Assembly: GCA_017616785.1 (NCBI GenBank)
Contig: JAFZXK010000001.1
Coordinates: 1-62,033, forward strand
Source: Alphaproteobacteria bacterium
Lineage (GTDB): Bacteria > Pseudomonadota > Alphaproteobacteria > Rs-D84
Direction: 5' to 3'
DNA length: 62,033 nucleotides
Below, piece by piece: positions 24,707 through 31,568 of this stretch (position 1 is its first letter; every line of letters starts with the position of its first letter). The notes below the pieces were generated by a model, which saw only the letters and a program-made list of their open reading frames with translations, was not told where the DNA came from and made no database searches. The position numbers were made by a program, and so were the translations under genes.

Positions 24707-24735
24707 AATATAATACAATCAAAACGGTTTGTCAA
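24707..24735 (-). promoter_or_regulatory. Promoter of the candidate small RNA
   Basis: Consensus TTGACA (24730-24735), 17-base spacer, TATATT (24707-24712). A second TTGACA lies 13 bases further upstream. Confidence 0.75.
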
Positions 24736-24883
24736 GTGTTTTTGTCAAAATAATTTTTTGGGTATTTGAAATTTTTATAAAAATCCTGCGAAAAGCCCGG
24801 GATTCCTAGGAAATAGTGCTTGTTGAAGACCCACGCCCCCGCGTAATAAAATATGAAATGTAACAGAAAAAAGGGGAAAAATA

Positions 24884-25132
24884 ATGACACATGATGATGT
24901 TTGGCGCGCCATAGAGCGATTCGCAATGGAACACGGAATGTCATGTTCCGGCCTTGCGCGGTGCAGTGGTTTGGACCCGACCACATTTAACAAAAGCAAA
25001 CGTTGGACCAAGGAAGGTCAGCCACGTTGGCCATCCACCAACAGCATTTCAAAGATTTTGTCGTCGACGGGGGCGTCAATCCAGGAATTTACCAAATTTA
25101 TTGATAATCCCGGGCCGGAACGTGCCAGTTGA
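24884..25132 (+). CDS. Stand-alone helix-turn-helix DNA-binding protein, 82 aa
   Basis: The whole protein corresponds to the N-terminal DNA-binding domain of an alphaproteobacterial repressor group. Key stretches are VWRAIERFAMEHG, SGLARCSGLDPTTFNKSKR and PRWPSTNSISKILSSTGASI. In relatives known to me this domain is joined to an S24 (LexA-like) peptidase domain in a protein of over 200 residues. Here the frame stops after 82 residues, and no remnant of the second domain follows; a terminator hairpin comes 35 bases later. It could act as a constitutive repressor, or as a competitor of full-length relatives. GGGG lies ahead of the ATG. Confidence 0.85.
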   Translation: MTHDDVWRAIERFAMEHGMSCSGLARCSGLDPTTFNKSKRWTKEGQPRWPSTNSISKILSSTGASIQEFTKFIDNPGPERAS

Positions 25133-25164
25133 TGGCAAAATGCGGGCCCCCGGGCAGCTAAAAC

Positions 25165-25192
25165 CGATACGCGTCCGCGCGTATTAGTTTTC
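25165..25192 (+). terminator. Terminator of the HTH gene
   Basis: The ATACGCG/CGCGTAT hairpin is followed by TAGTTTT. Confidence 0.7.
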
Positions 25193-25239
25193 ATGTTAAT
25201 TCACAATTAAAGCGGGGCAGTCAAATTATCGCGGACTTC

Positions 25240-25345
25240 CGTCATTCCGCAATATCGGGCCCCGCGAAAGATAAACGTCATACCGCGGAAACGCGGTATC
25301 TTTTTTTTGCGACACCCTCCGGCGGTTCCGCCGGACTCCTCTAGC
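25240..25345. repeat. Palindromic intergenic repeats
   Basis: Several palindromes in a row: CGTCATACCGCGGAAACGCGG with a T run, CCTCCGGCGGTTCCGCCGGA, and CTCTAGCCAGAG. The first matches the type at 4360. With the leader repeat they fill the gene-free stretch 25133-25602, where I see no gene. Confidence 0.6.
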
Positions 25346-25380
25346 CAGAGGGGAACTTGATTCCGAAACCTGTCAATACC

Positions 25381-25602
25381 GCATAAATCTGCGGTTTTTT
25401 TGTGTTTAGGGGTGGTATAAAAAAACCAAGGTTTAAAATCAACCACTTTTTTCAAAAAATCAAAAAATTTTTTCATAGTAAAAACAATAGATTACAAATT
25501 TCGCACTTTTCGCCGTGGTGGTGTAAAAAAAACCTTGGTTTTTGATACACTTTTAATAACGGATTTGTATGCAGATAAATCAAAGGAAAAGGAGAGTAAA
25601 CC
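25381..25602 (+). repeat. Leader repeat, copy B
   Basis: The counterpart of 42-263, in the opposite orientation. It carries AAACCAAGGTTT (around 25427) and AAACCTTGGTTT (around 25530). The second overlaps a TTGATA-17-TTGTAT candidate promoter, as an operator would. It ends in the ribosome binding site of the 25603 gene. Confidence 0.8.
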
Positions 25603-26073
25603 ATGCGAATCGTTGGGAAATTGTTTGCCTTTGCATTATGCGTATTTATGGGCGGAATTGCATACGCGGAAACGACGGCAACGGACCGTAAAACCGTATC
25701 ATCCAAGGCGTATGTGGATACATCGGTTGAAACCAGACAGGCCAAAATACCCGCGGCAAACACAAATAGCGGAACGCTCGGCGTTTCGGTTGTTACATAT
25801 ACAACAACCGGAAACGGGACAATTGGTGAACGCGGAATATACGATAACCCAAGCAGTTATACCGCAAACACAGATGCGAATAAATTGGTAACGGCATCCG
25901 CATTAAAGGGAAGTGTATCAAGTTTGCCAACATTGACCACATCAAAATTGACCTGTGCGAACAGCCCAGAATGCAGTTTATGGACGGTCCAAGATCAACA
26001 GGTATACGGTGACGAGAATAACAACAGTAACAACAGTAACAACAATAATAGTAACAATAATAACAATGATTAA
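25603..26073 (+). CDS. Short surface-protein paralogue with an Asn-rich tail, 156 aa
   Basis: A signal peptide (MRIVGKLFAFALCVFMGGIAYA) is followed by a 110-residue module: KTVSSKAYVDTSVETRQAKIPA, GNGTIGERGIYDN, NKLVTASALKGSV, CANSPECSLWTVQDQQVYG. The module is shared with the next gene at about 60 percent identity. After it the protein ends in about 20 residues of Asn and Ser encoded by an AAC/AAT/AGT triplet repeat. The paralogue carries a large C-terminal domain at that point. So this copy looks truncated, or it is a variant whose tail can change length by triplet slippage. AAGGAGA precedes the start. Regulated by the duplicated leader. Confidence 0.75.
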   Translation: MRIVGKLFAFALCVFMGGIAYAETTATDRKTVSSKAYVDTSVETRQAKIPAANTNSGTLGVSVVTYTTTGNGTIGERGIYDNPSSYTANTDANKLVTASALKGSVSSLPTLTTSKLTCANSPECSLWTVQDQQVYGDENNNSNNSNNNNSNNNNND

Positions 26074-26108
26074 GATTTCAAAGTAACAGAAACGGGGGGA
26101 AAGGTAGC

Positions 26109-27122
26109 ATGTTTAAAAGGGTATTGCTAACATCTATATTGGGTATAGTCATGACGATTGTTGGTGCGGTTGCGGAACCAACGACCAATGACCTTAAAAC
26201 CGTATCGTCCAAGGCATATGTTGATACAGCGATTGCGACAAAACAATTAAAGATACCCGCGGCGGGTCAAACAAACGGTGGGGCGGGTGAAACAGTAATG
26301 ACCTATACCGCGAATGGTAATGGTGAAATTGGTGAACGCGGGTTGTATAGTGATGCGAGCAATTATAACCCCAACACAGATGGTGATAAACTTATTACTG
26401 CATCTGCATTAAAAGATACATTTACAAACTTACCAACAACGGACACAACAAAATTAGAATGTGCGAATCCGGGCACATGTGACCTTTGGACCATCGTCGA
26501 CCAAACCGCGTATGGTCGTATTTTACCCGCAGAGTATACACAGCGTAATTTTATCTATATACATAATGGTTCATATTTATTGACAGATTTAGTGCCGACT
26601 TATGATTGCAAGATAGAAATGGACTTTGAAACAAAAAGTGTGCCGTCTGGTAATATGTATTTGCTTGGCGGAAGATCAACCTCGTCGTATGGAGGATTGT
26701 TTTTTGCAAAAGGTACCGATGAGGTAATGTTTGTAGACGCGTTCGGCACAGGTCCGACAGACCGTTATATTTCAAGTGTAACGCCGATTGCAAATACACG
26801 TTATAAATTTATATTTGATAACAAGGTTGCCACACTGGAGTCAGGGGGGGCAACCGTATTCACAAACACATTTACAGGGGCAAACGCAAATGGCGCAGTT
26901 TTGGTTATCAACGGTCTGAACAACCATGGTACAAACATAGGTGCGCAGGCGGGTATTTATGTATATTCATTCAAAATGTGGAACGGAAATGGCGAATTGA
27001 TCGCTAACTATGTTCCAGCGGTAAAGACCGATACACAGACGGTCGGGTTCTATGATACCGTCAGCGAAACATTTAAAACAGCAACATCGGGAACATTTAC
27101 CGCCGGACCAGTGGCAAATTAA
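26109..27122 (+). CDS. Secreted surface protein with a LamG-like C-terminal domain, 337 aa
   Basis: Signal peptide at residues 1-22. The KTVSSKAYVDT module follows at 30-135, ending in CANPGTCDLWTIVDQ. A beta-rich domain of the concanavalin/LamG type then runs from about 150 to 335: NFIYIHNGSYLLTDLVP, CKIEMDFETKS, YKFIFDNKVATLESGG, YVYSFKMWNGNGELIANYVP. This domain is frequent in phage and bacterial surface adhesins and often binds glycans or is structural. The ligand is unknown. It sits 35 bases after its paralogue and ends in a strong terminator, so the two form an operon driven from the repeated leader. Confidence 0.8.
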   Translation: MFKRVLLTSILGIVMTIVGAVAEPTTNDLKTVSSKAYVDTAIATKQLKIPAAGQTNGGAGETVMTYTANGNGEIGERGLYSDASNYNPNTDGDKLITASALKDTFTNLPTTDTTKLECANPGTCDLWTIVDQTAYGRILPAEYTQRNFIYIHNGSYLLTDLVPTYDCKIEMDFETKSVPSGNMYLLGGRSTSSYGGLFFAKGTDEVMFVDAFGTGPTDRYISSVTPIANTRYKFIFDNKVATLESGGATVFTNTFTGANANGAVLVINGLNNHGTNIGAQAGIYVYSFKMWNGNGELIANYVPAVKTDTQTVGFYDTVSETFKTATSGTFTAGPVAN

Positions 27123-27150
27123 ACAAGCCATTTATATTGTTTTTGGTATA

Positions 27151-27190
27151 GGCCCCACAAAAATGCGCAACATTTTTGTGGGGCTATTTC
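27151..27190 (+). terminator. Terminator of the surface-protein operon
   Basis: GCCCCACAAAAATG and CATTTTTGTGGGGC form a 14-base stem with a five-base loop. Confidence 0.8.
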
Positions 27191-27248
27191 GGGTGATATC
27201 GCTATTGGTGCGACGTTTTTTTGAAATTTTTTGTTCCCCCGTTTTTTA

Positions 27249-27277
27249 TAGACAGTTGAATTTTTGCGTATTATCAT
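27249..27277 (+). promoter_or_regulatory. Leaderless promoter of the 27284 gene
   Basis: TAGACA, 17-base spacer, TATCAT (27272-27277), six bases to the ATG. Confidence 0.6.
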
Positions 27278-27283
27278 TAAGAT

Positions 27284-27703
27284 ATGTTATCCGGAATTAA
27301 AATTTTTTCATCCGATGCGGTTTGGCAACACATTGTTGCCGAACTTGGCGCGACCGTTGCGACCGATTCGGTGTTGTGTGATGTGAACCTTGATGCATTA
27401 AATCTTGAATTGCCGATTTCGTCGACGCGATTAAAGTCCGTAATCATCGCGGAAATAGATAACACGAAAATTATCGATAAAATTTTTGGTCGCCCGGTTT
27501 TGCTTTCGGACACACAGGCAAAGATTTTAACACTTTTATATAAAACCGGCGGCATGTCGGGAAATGATTTGAAAATTGCACTTGGTTACGCACCTGACGC
27601 AACGACACACAGCGTGGAAACGGCGATATATGGTCTGCGCAAGATATATGGACATGATTTTATAAAAAACACAAATGGGATTTTTGCACTTGGCCGGGTA
27701 TAA
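27284..27703 (+). CDS. Winged-helix (OmpR-type C-terminal) regulator-like protein, 139 aa
   Basis: The C-terminal 70 residues read as a winged helix of the response-regulator effector type: LSDTQAKILTLLYKTGGMSGNDLKIALG, then HSVETAIYGLRKIYGHDFI and the wing NTNGIFAL. The N-terminal 60 residues are short and lack the phospho-acceptor Asp pocket of a receiver domain. It is thus not a classical response regulator but may bind DNA on its own. A leaderless promoter fixes the start. Its end overlaps the birA start by 29 bases, so the two genes are coupled. Confidence 0.8.
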   Translation: MLSGIKIFSSDAVWQHIVAELGATVATDSVLCDVNLDALNLELPISSTRLKSVIIAEIDNTKIIDKIFGRPVLLSDTQAKILTLLYKTGGMSGNDLKIALGYAPDATTHSVETAIYGLRKIYGHDFIKNTNGIFALGRV

Positions 27704-28355
27704 AGTTTTTTCTTTTGATAAAATCCCCAGCACGCAAGATTATGCGTATGACATGATTGCAAACGGAACGGCGCGCGACCATTGTGTTGTTACGGCATTG
27801 GCGCAATCTGCGGGGCGCGGGCGTTATCGGCGCAAATGGGTGTCGCATCATGGAAATCTGTATGCGAGTTTTATTTTTAATTCACCGGAACGCGACCCGC
27901 GTCTTTCGTATGCGGTGGCGGTCGCAATTGCGGAAACACTTGCAACGCTTGGAATGACGCCGTCGATAAAATGGCCGAACGATATTTTAATATCTGGGAA
28001 AAAAATTTCCGGCGTTTTAATTGAATATGCGGGCCGATTCGTTATTGTTGGAATTGGCATAAATGTTCATACAAATCCAACCGTGGCGGAATATCAAACA
28101 ACAAGAACTGATAAATATACGTGCGCAGATGTTGCCGAAATTTTTTCCGCGCTTATGAAAAATTTAGAAAAATGGATGAACGCAAAATTCGATTCGGTGC
28201 GTGATATGTGGATGAACCTTGCCGCGGGAATAAACGGACCGGTGAAGTATCGTGGCGAAATGGTGGAGCTTATTGGAATCAACGATTCTGGGGCATTGGT
28301 TGTGCGGCGCGGTTCTGAATATCTGTGGATTCATGGCGATGAAATAACAATGTGA
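27675..28355 (+). CDS. birA: Biotin--[acetyl-CoA-carboxylase] ligase
   Basis: Attaches biotin to the carrier subunit of acetyl-CoA carboxylase through biotinyl-AMP. The catalytic loop is QSAGRGRYRRKWVSHHGNLYAS, the substrate-binding stretch is IKWPNDILISGKKISGVLIEY, and VGIGINVHT follows. The C-terminal SH3-like domain is present (YRGEMVELIGINDSGALVV). At 226 residues it is a monofunctional ligase without the N-terminal DNA-binding domain of E. coli BirA. It overlaps the winged-helix gene upstream in another frame. The neighbour's DNA-binding domain is of a different type, so this is not simply a split BirA. Confidence 0.94.
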   Translation: MGFLHLAGYKVFSFDKIPSTQDYAYDMIANGTARDHCVVTALAQSAGRGRYRRKWVSHHGNLYASFIFNSPERDPRLSYAVAVAIAETLATLGMTPSIKWPNDILISGKKISGVLIEYAGRFVIVGIGINVHTNPTVAEYQTTRTDKYTCADVAEIFSALMKNLEKWMNAKFDSVRDMWMNLAAGINGPVKYRGEMVELIGINDSGALVVRRGSEYLWIHGDEITM

Positions 28356-28389
28356 ACGGCGCAGAAACCCTGGGATTTTCACAAAGGCC

Positions 28390-28418
28390 TTGACTTTGTG
28401 GGTGTTTTATGATATACT
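28390..28418 (+). promoter_or_regulatory. Promoter at the left edge of the phage module
   Basis: TTGACT (28390-28395), 17 bases, TATACT (28413-28418). The predicted transcript would start near 28425 and immediately meet two terminators. Confidence 0.75.
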
Positions 28419-28445
28419 AATACCATCAACAGGAGAGATTGTAGC

Positions 28446-28508
28446 GTTCGTACTTTAACGGGTACGGATTTTTTTTACACCACGCATTTGCGTGGTTTTT
28501 TTTATATG
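28446..28508 (+). terminator. Two consecutive terminator hairpins behind the phage promoter
   Basis: CGTAC/GTACG with a T8 run (28446-28476) and ACCACGCATTTGCGTGGT with a T8 run (28478-28508). They leave a transcript of only about 50-80 bases unless they are bypassed, which is how an attenuator would look. The lysin gene starts 10 bases later. Confidence 0.75.
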
Positions 28509-28518
28509 GGGAAAAATC

Positions 28519-28929
28519 ATGCAAATGGAAATAATCGAAGCACACGATGAAACGATTGCCTTGGCATATGCGGTTGCGCGAATCGTCTATGCGGAAACAT
28601 TGGCAAAATCTTTGCGTGTTGTCGAAGCATTAACATCGATGATTTATAATGCCGCGACGCACGATATAAAAAATATTCGACACATTATTTCTGATTCTAA
28701 AATTTTCGAATCGTTGCGCGCCGAATCAACGCGTCATGAATTTTTAGCCGTTGATGCATCGCGTCGCGATTTTCAAATGTGTTTGCGCGTTGCAAAAACA
28801 ATGTTGCACGGAAATTTGCCGGACATGTGCAATCACGCAACAATGTTTCATCGTGCAGAATTCTTGCCATCTTGGGCTGTTGCGCGTGGATACATTTGCG
28901 ATATCGATGGAATTTTATTTTACACATAG
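28519..28929 (+). CDS. Cell wall hydrolase of the SleB/CwlJ type, phage lysin candidate
   Basis: Residues 20-136 follow the pattern of the Hydrolase_2 (SleB) family. The catalytic-region Glu is in ARIVYAETL. The later NHATMFHRAEFLPSWAVARG stretch and the final GILFY match the usual ATxYH...PxWA and HxFY positions, the last with Leu in place of His. Such enzymes cleave peptidoglycan glycan strands. There is no signal peptide, so release would need a holin; a small two-helix membrane protein is encoded next. I chose the ATG with GGGG upstream. First gene of the podovirus-like module. Confidence 0.8.
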   Translation: MQMEIIEAHDETIALAYAVARIVYAETLAKSLRVVEALTSMIYNAATHDIKNIRHIISDSKIFESLRAESTRHEFLAVDASRRDFQMCLRVAKTMLHGNLPDMCNHATMFHRAEFLPSWAVARGYICDIDGILFYT

Positions 28930-28947
28930 TTTTTACATGGGGGCAAC

Positions 28948-29136
28948 ATGAGCAAATTTTTTCGTGGCGGTTTTTTTGCGAATCGCCGAACACAAATAAT
29001 GACGGCATGCGGAATTATGTCTGCGGTGTGTGCATATCTTGTCGGTGATTCGGATTTGTTCGCCACAATTCAGGCATTGATTGCCGTTTGCGGTGTTTAT
29101 ATGTTGCATAAAACGAATCAACAAAAAGGAAAATGA
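28948..29136 (+). CDS. Small membrane protein, holin candidate, 62 aa
   Basis: Two hydrophobic helices (residues 17-34, MTACGIMSAVCAYLVG, and 39-54, FATIQALIAVCGVYML) are separated by a short acidic turn. The N-terminus is basic (RGGFFANRRTQ) and the tail is Lys-rich. Size, topology and position right after the lysin gene fit a class II holin. No family match is certain. GGGGG precedes the ATG, and the next gene starts one base after its stop. Confidence 0.65.
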   Translation: MSKFFRGGFFANRRTQIMTACGIMSAVCAYLVGDSDLFATIQALIAVCGVYMLHKTNQQKGK

Positions 29137-29137
29137 A

Positions 29138-29794
29138 ATGGAAAAAATACCAGAAAAATTTTTAAATGAAGACGGAACATTGAACAGTGATGCATTGATA
29201 AAATCATACAACGAACTTGAAAAGAAAATCGGTGGAATGATAACTATTCCCGATGAAAAATCTGACGAATCGGCTAAAACCCGCTTTCTGCGTGCGATTG
29301 GTGTTCCCGAAAGTCCAGATGAATATCCACACAATGAATTGTTTGATAATGAAAATGTACGACAAGAATTTCATAAAATTGGTTTAACAAATTCACAAGT
29401 TGAAAAAATTTATGGTATCGCACAAGAATTTTTATCACCAATCATATCTGAAATTTTTTCACTGCAACAAGAATCAAATGCAATATCGGAATTAAAAAAA
29501 TTTTTCGGCAGTGACGAAAAAATGCATGACGCTTTCGTTGCAATAAAATCTTTTGGTGAACGATTTTTGCCAGCTGATGCGTTTAATGAGTTATGCTCTA
29601 CACCCCAGGGAATCCAAGGCGTGTATAAAATGATGCAATCAATGGAACCACATGTTGAAACCGACGGAAACGCACCAGAAAAATTATCTGATTCTGATTT
29701 GCGGAACATGATGCGTGATCCAAAATATTGGCGCTATCATGATGCAGAATATATTCGTAAAATTGAAAACGGTTTCAAAAAATTATATTCGTGA
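29138..29794 (+). CDS. Phage capsid assembly (scaffolding) protein
   Basis: The 218 residues are acidic and helical. A Pro/Lys-containing N-terminus (KIPEKFLNEDGTLNSDALIKSYNELEKKIG) and a C-terminal motif around MMRDPKYWRYHDAEYIRKIENGF are typical of capsid assembly proteins in T7-like podoviruses of alphaproteobacteria. These proteins guide capsid shell formation and then leave. The position upstream of the major capsid gene is as expected. GGAAAATGAA precedes the ATG. A gene for a histone-like protein interrupts the usual scaffold-capsid adjacency. Confidence 0.8.
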   Translation: MEKIPEKFLNEDGTLNSDALIKSYNELEKKIGGMITIPDEKSDESAKTRFLRAIGVPESPDEYPHNELFDNENVRQEFHKIGLTNSQVEKIYGIAQEFLSPIISEIFSLQQESNAISELKKFFGSDEKMHDAFVAIKSFGERFLPADAFNELCSTPQGIQGVYKMMQSMEPHVETDGNAPEKLSDSDLRNMMRDPKYWRYHDAEYIRKIENGFKKLYS

Positions 29795-29827
29795 TGTAAT
29801 TTTTTTTATAAAAATTCACTTTTCTTC

Positions 29828-29856
29828 TTTACTAATTTTTTTGTTTAATATAAAAT
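29828..29856 (+). promoter_or_regulatory. Promoter of the histone-like gene
   Basis: TTTACT, 17 bases, TAAAAT. The short leader carries the hairpin AGAACAAA/TTTGTTCT and an AAGGAGAG ribosome binding site. Confidence 0.7.
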
Positions 29857-29912
29857 GTAACTAAGAACAAAAGAAATTTGTTCTATCCAAAAAAAATAGA
29901 AAGGAGAGAAGA

Positions 29913-30194
29913 ATGGCATTCACATTCTTGAAAACTGCGGCAAAGAAACCTGCTGCGAAGAAAACGGTCGCTGCTAAAAAGCCGGCGGCAAAAAAAACTG
30001 CTGCTAAAAAGCCAGCTGCTAAGAAACCTGCTGTAAAGAAAGTTGCGGCGAAAAAACCGGTTGCAAAGAAAACTGTTGCAAAGAAACCAGCGGCAAAAAA
30101 AGTTGCTGTGAAGAAAGTTGCGGCAAAAAAACCGGTTGCAAAAAAAGTTGCGGCGAAAAAACCTTGCGCAAAAAAATGTGCAAAGAAAAAGTAA
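29913..30194 (+). CDS. Histone H1-like Lys/Ala/Pro-rich protein
   Basis: The 93 residues are almost entirely repeats of [10 protein letters not shown] and KKPVA, ending CAKKCAKKK. Such proteins (Hc1/H1-like) bind and condense DNA without sequence preference. The gene has its own promoter, a leader hairpin and two terminators, so it is an independent unit inserted between the scaffold and capsid genes. It may be a cargo ('moron') gene, or it may help pack DNA in the particle. The codon-level repeat of AAG/AAA-CCN-GCN makes the length prone to change. Confidence 0.9.
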   Translation: MAFTFLKTAAKKPAAKKTVAAKKPAAKKTAAKKPAAKKPAVKKVAAKKPVAKKTVAKKPAAKKVAVKKVAAKKPVAKKVAAKKPCAKKCAKKK

Positions 30195-30211
30195 TGATTC
30201 GCTAAACTTAT

Positions 30212-30290
30212 AAAATGCCCGCGTGTTGCGGGCATTTTTTGTAAGTAAAAAATTTTCAGTCAGATTTGATCGGTCTGACTGAATTTTTTT
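30212..30290 (+). terminator. Two terminators behind the histone-like gene
   Basis: AATGCCCGCG/CGGGCATT with T6 (30212-30240), and CAGTCAGA/TCTGACTG with T7 (30251-30290). The stretch from here to 30418 shows a further small hairpin, GGTGAATTTTTTCACC, but no gene and no convincing promoter. Confidence 0.85.
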
Positions 30291-30418
30291 AATTTGGATA
30301 ATCCATTTCTATGGACCCGTTTAATTTTGTTCTTTGGCGCATACGTGCATAACCAGAAAACAATTTTTGGTTCGGTGAATTTTTTCACCATGTACAACGT
30401 TTAACAAAAGGAATAATA

Positions 30419-31237
30419 ATGTCTACTTCCATAGATCAAGCATTTGTAAAACAATTCGAAGCCGATGTCCATTTGGCTTATCAACAGATGGGCACGAAAC
30501 TGCGTTCCACAGTGCGCAGCAAAACCGGTGTCATCGGGAAATCAACAACCTTTCAGAAAATCGGCAAGGGCAGCGCAAGCACGAAATCCCGTCATGGTAT
30601 GGTGCCGGTTATGAATCTGAATCACGACCCCATAGAATGCGCTTTGCAAGATTACTATGCGGGCGATTGGGTTGATGCGTTGGATGAATTGAAAGTCAAC
30701 ATCGATGAACGTCGTGTTGTTGCGTCCGCAGGGGCCTATGCATTGGGTCGCAAAACCGATGAATTGATTATCGCGGCCATGGCCACAACCACGCAGAATT
30801 CCGGTGATTACTCCACTGGTTTGACCAAGGCGGTTATTTTGGGTGCATTGGAAAAATTAAATGAAAACGATGTGCCGGATGATGGTCGCCGGTTTGCGGT
30901 TGTTGGTGTAAAACAATGGAATGAATTGCTTGGCATCGATGAATTTTCATCCGCTGATTATGTCGGTTCTGATTTACCGTTCATCAACGGTGGTGAAGTA
31001 AAAAGATGGCTTGGCATTACATGGTTGATGCACAATGGTTTACCGTTGTCTTCGTCAACGCATCGTGATTGCTTTATCTATCACGCATCAAGTATTGGTC
31101 ATGCGTGTGGCCAGGATGTTAAAACCGATATATCCTGGAATGGTGAACGTGCGGCGCACTTTATCAGCAACAGCATGTCCCAAGGTGCGGTGCTGATTGA
31201 TAACAGTGGAATCGTCCGTCTGAAATGCGGTGAATAA
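30419..31237 (+). CDS. Phage major capsid protein
   Basis: The 272 residues show the layout of podovirus major capsid proteins. There is an N-terminal arm (SIDQAFVKQFEADVHLAYQQMG), then a beta-rich region with HDPIECALQDYYAGDWVD and IDERRVVASAGAYALGRKTDELI. The C-terminal part includes FAVVGVKQWNELL and TWLMHNGLP, and it ends in CFIYHASSIGHACG. HK97-type fold is expected. Position after the scaffold gene and before the decoration and tail genes supports this. AAAGGAATAATA precedes the ATG. Confidence 0.88.
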   Translation: MSTSIDQAFVKQFEADVHLAYQQMGTKLRSTVRSKTGVIGKSTTFQKIGKGSASTKSRHGMVPVMNLNHDPIECALQDYYAGDWVDALDELKVNIDERRVVASAGAYALGRKTDELIIAAMATTTQNSGDYSTGLTKAVILGALEKLNENDVPDDGRRFAVVGVKQWNELLGIDEFSSADYVGSDLPFINGGEVKRWLGITWLMHNGLPLSSSTHRDCFIYHASSIGHACGQDVKTDISWNGERAAHFISNSMSQGAVLIDNSGIVRLKCGE

Positions 31238-31261
31238 CATCAATAATCAAAGGGGAAAACA

Positions 31262-31492
31262 ATGGCTTTTCAAAATAAAAATTTATCGGTAATTGCATAT
31301 GCAAACGGATTTACATTGTGGCACTATGTTGAAAGTGCTACACTCGCAACAATCACGGCAAGCGGTTATTTCAATACGGTTGGAACTTTGATGAACAGTG
31401 GCGACATTGTTATCATCAACGCGTCCGATAAAACATCGATAAAGAAAATCGCGGTTAGTGATGGTGTGGTAACGACCGGTGCATTGGACTAA
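31262..31492 (+). CDS. Small phage structural protein, 76 aa
   Basis: A beta-rich protein with the pattern VIAYANGFTLWHY...GYFNTVGTLMNSGDIVII. It is common in phages directly after the major capsid gene and is likely a capsid decoration or fibre-base component. The exact role is not known. The GGGGAAAAC ribosome binding site is clear. A strong terminator follows. Confidence 0.75.
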   Translation: MAFQNKNLSVIAYANGFTLWHYVESATLATITASGYFNTVGTLMNSGDIVIINASDKTSIKKIAVSDGVVTTGALD

Positions 31493-31517
31493 TGTTGATT
31501 ATTGTTTACAAAAAACA

Positions 31518-31541
31518 GGGCCGATTCGTCTCGGCCCTTTT
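31518..31541 (+). terminator. Terminator after the capsid genes
   Basis: The GGGCCGA/TCGGCCC hairpin is followed by T5. Confidence 0.8.
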
Positions 31542-31568
31542 TAATTCTTTTATAAATAGGGGAAAATA

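Noticed and set aside
24374..24769. Open frame on the plus strand across the small RNA
   Set aside because: It starts inside the preceding gene in another frame, has no family likeness, and is explained by the purine-rich complement of the RNA loops.
25207..25476. Minus-strand frame in the leader-repeat region
   Set aside because: It crosses palindromic repeats and the leader cassette, has low-complexity content, and lacks a ribosome binding site.
25603..26073. Phase variation of the 25603 gene by its AAC/AAT tract
   Set aside because: The unit is three bases, so slippage changes length but not the reading frame. On/off switching is not expected.
29861..30235. Long minus-strand frame rich in Ala/Phe opposite the histone-like gene
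   Set aside because: It is the mirror of the Lys/Ala/Pro codon repeat. The plus-strand gene has the promoter, ribosome binding site and terminators.
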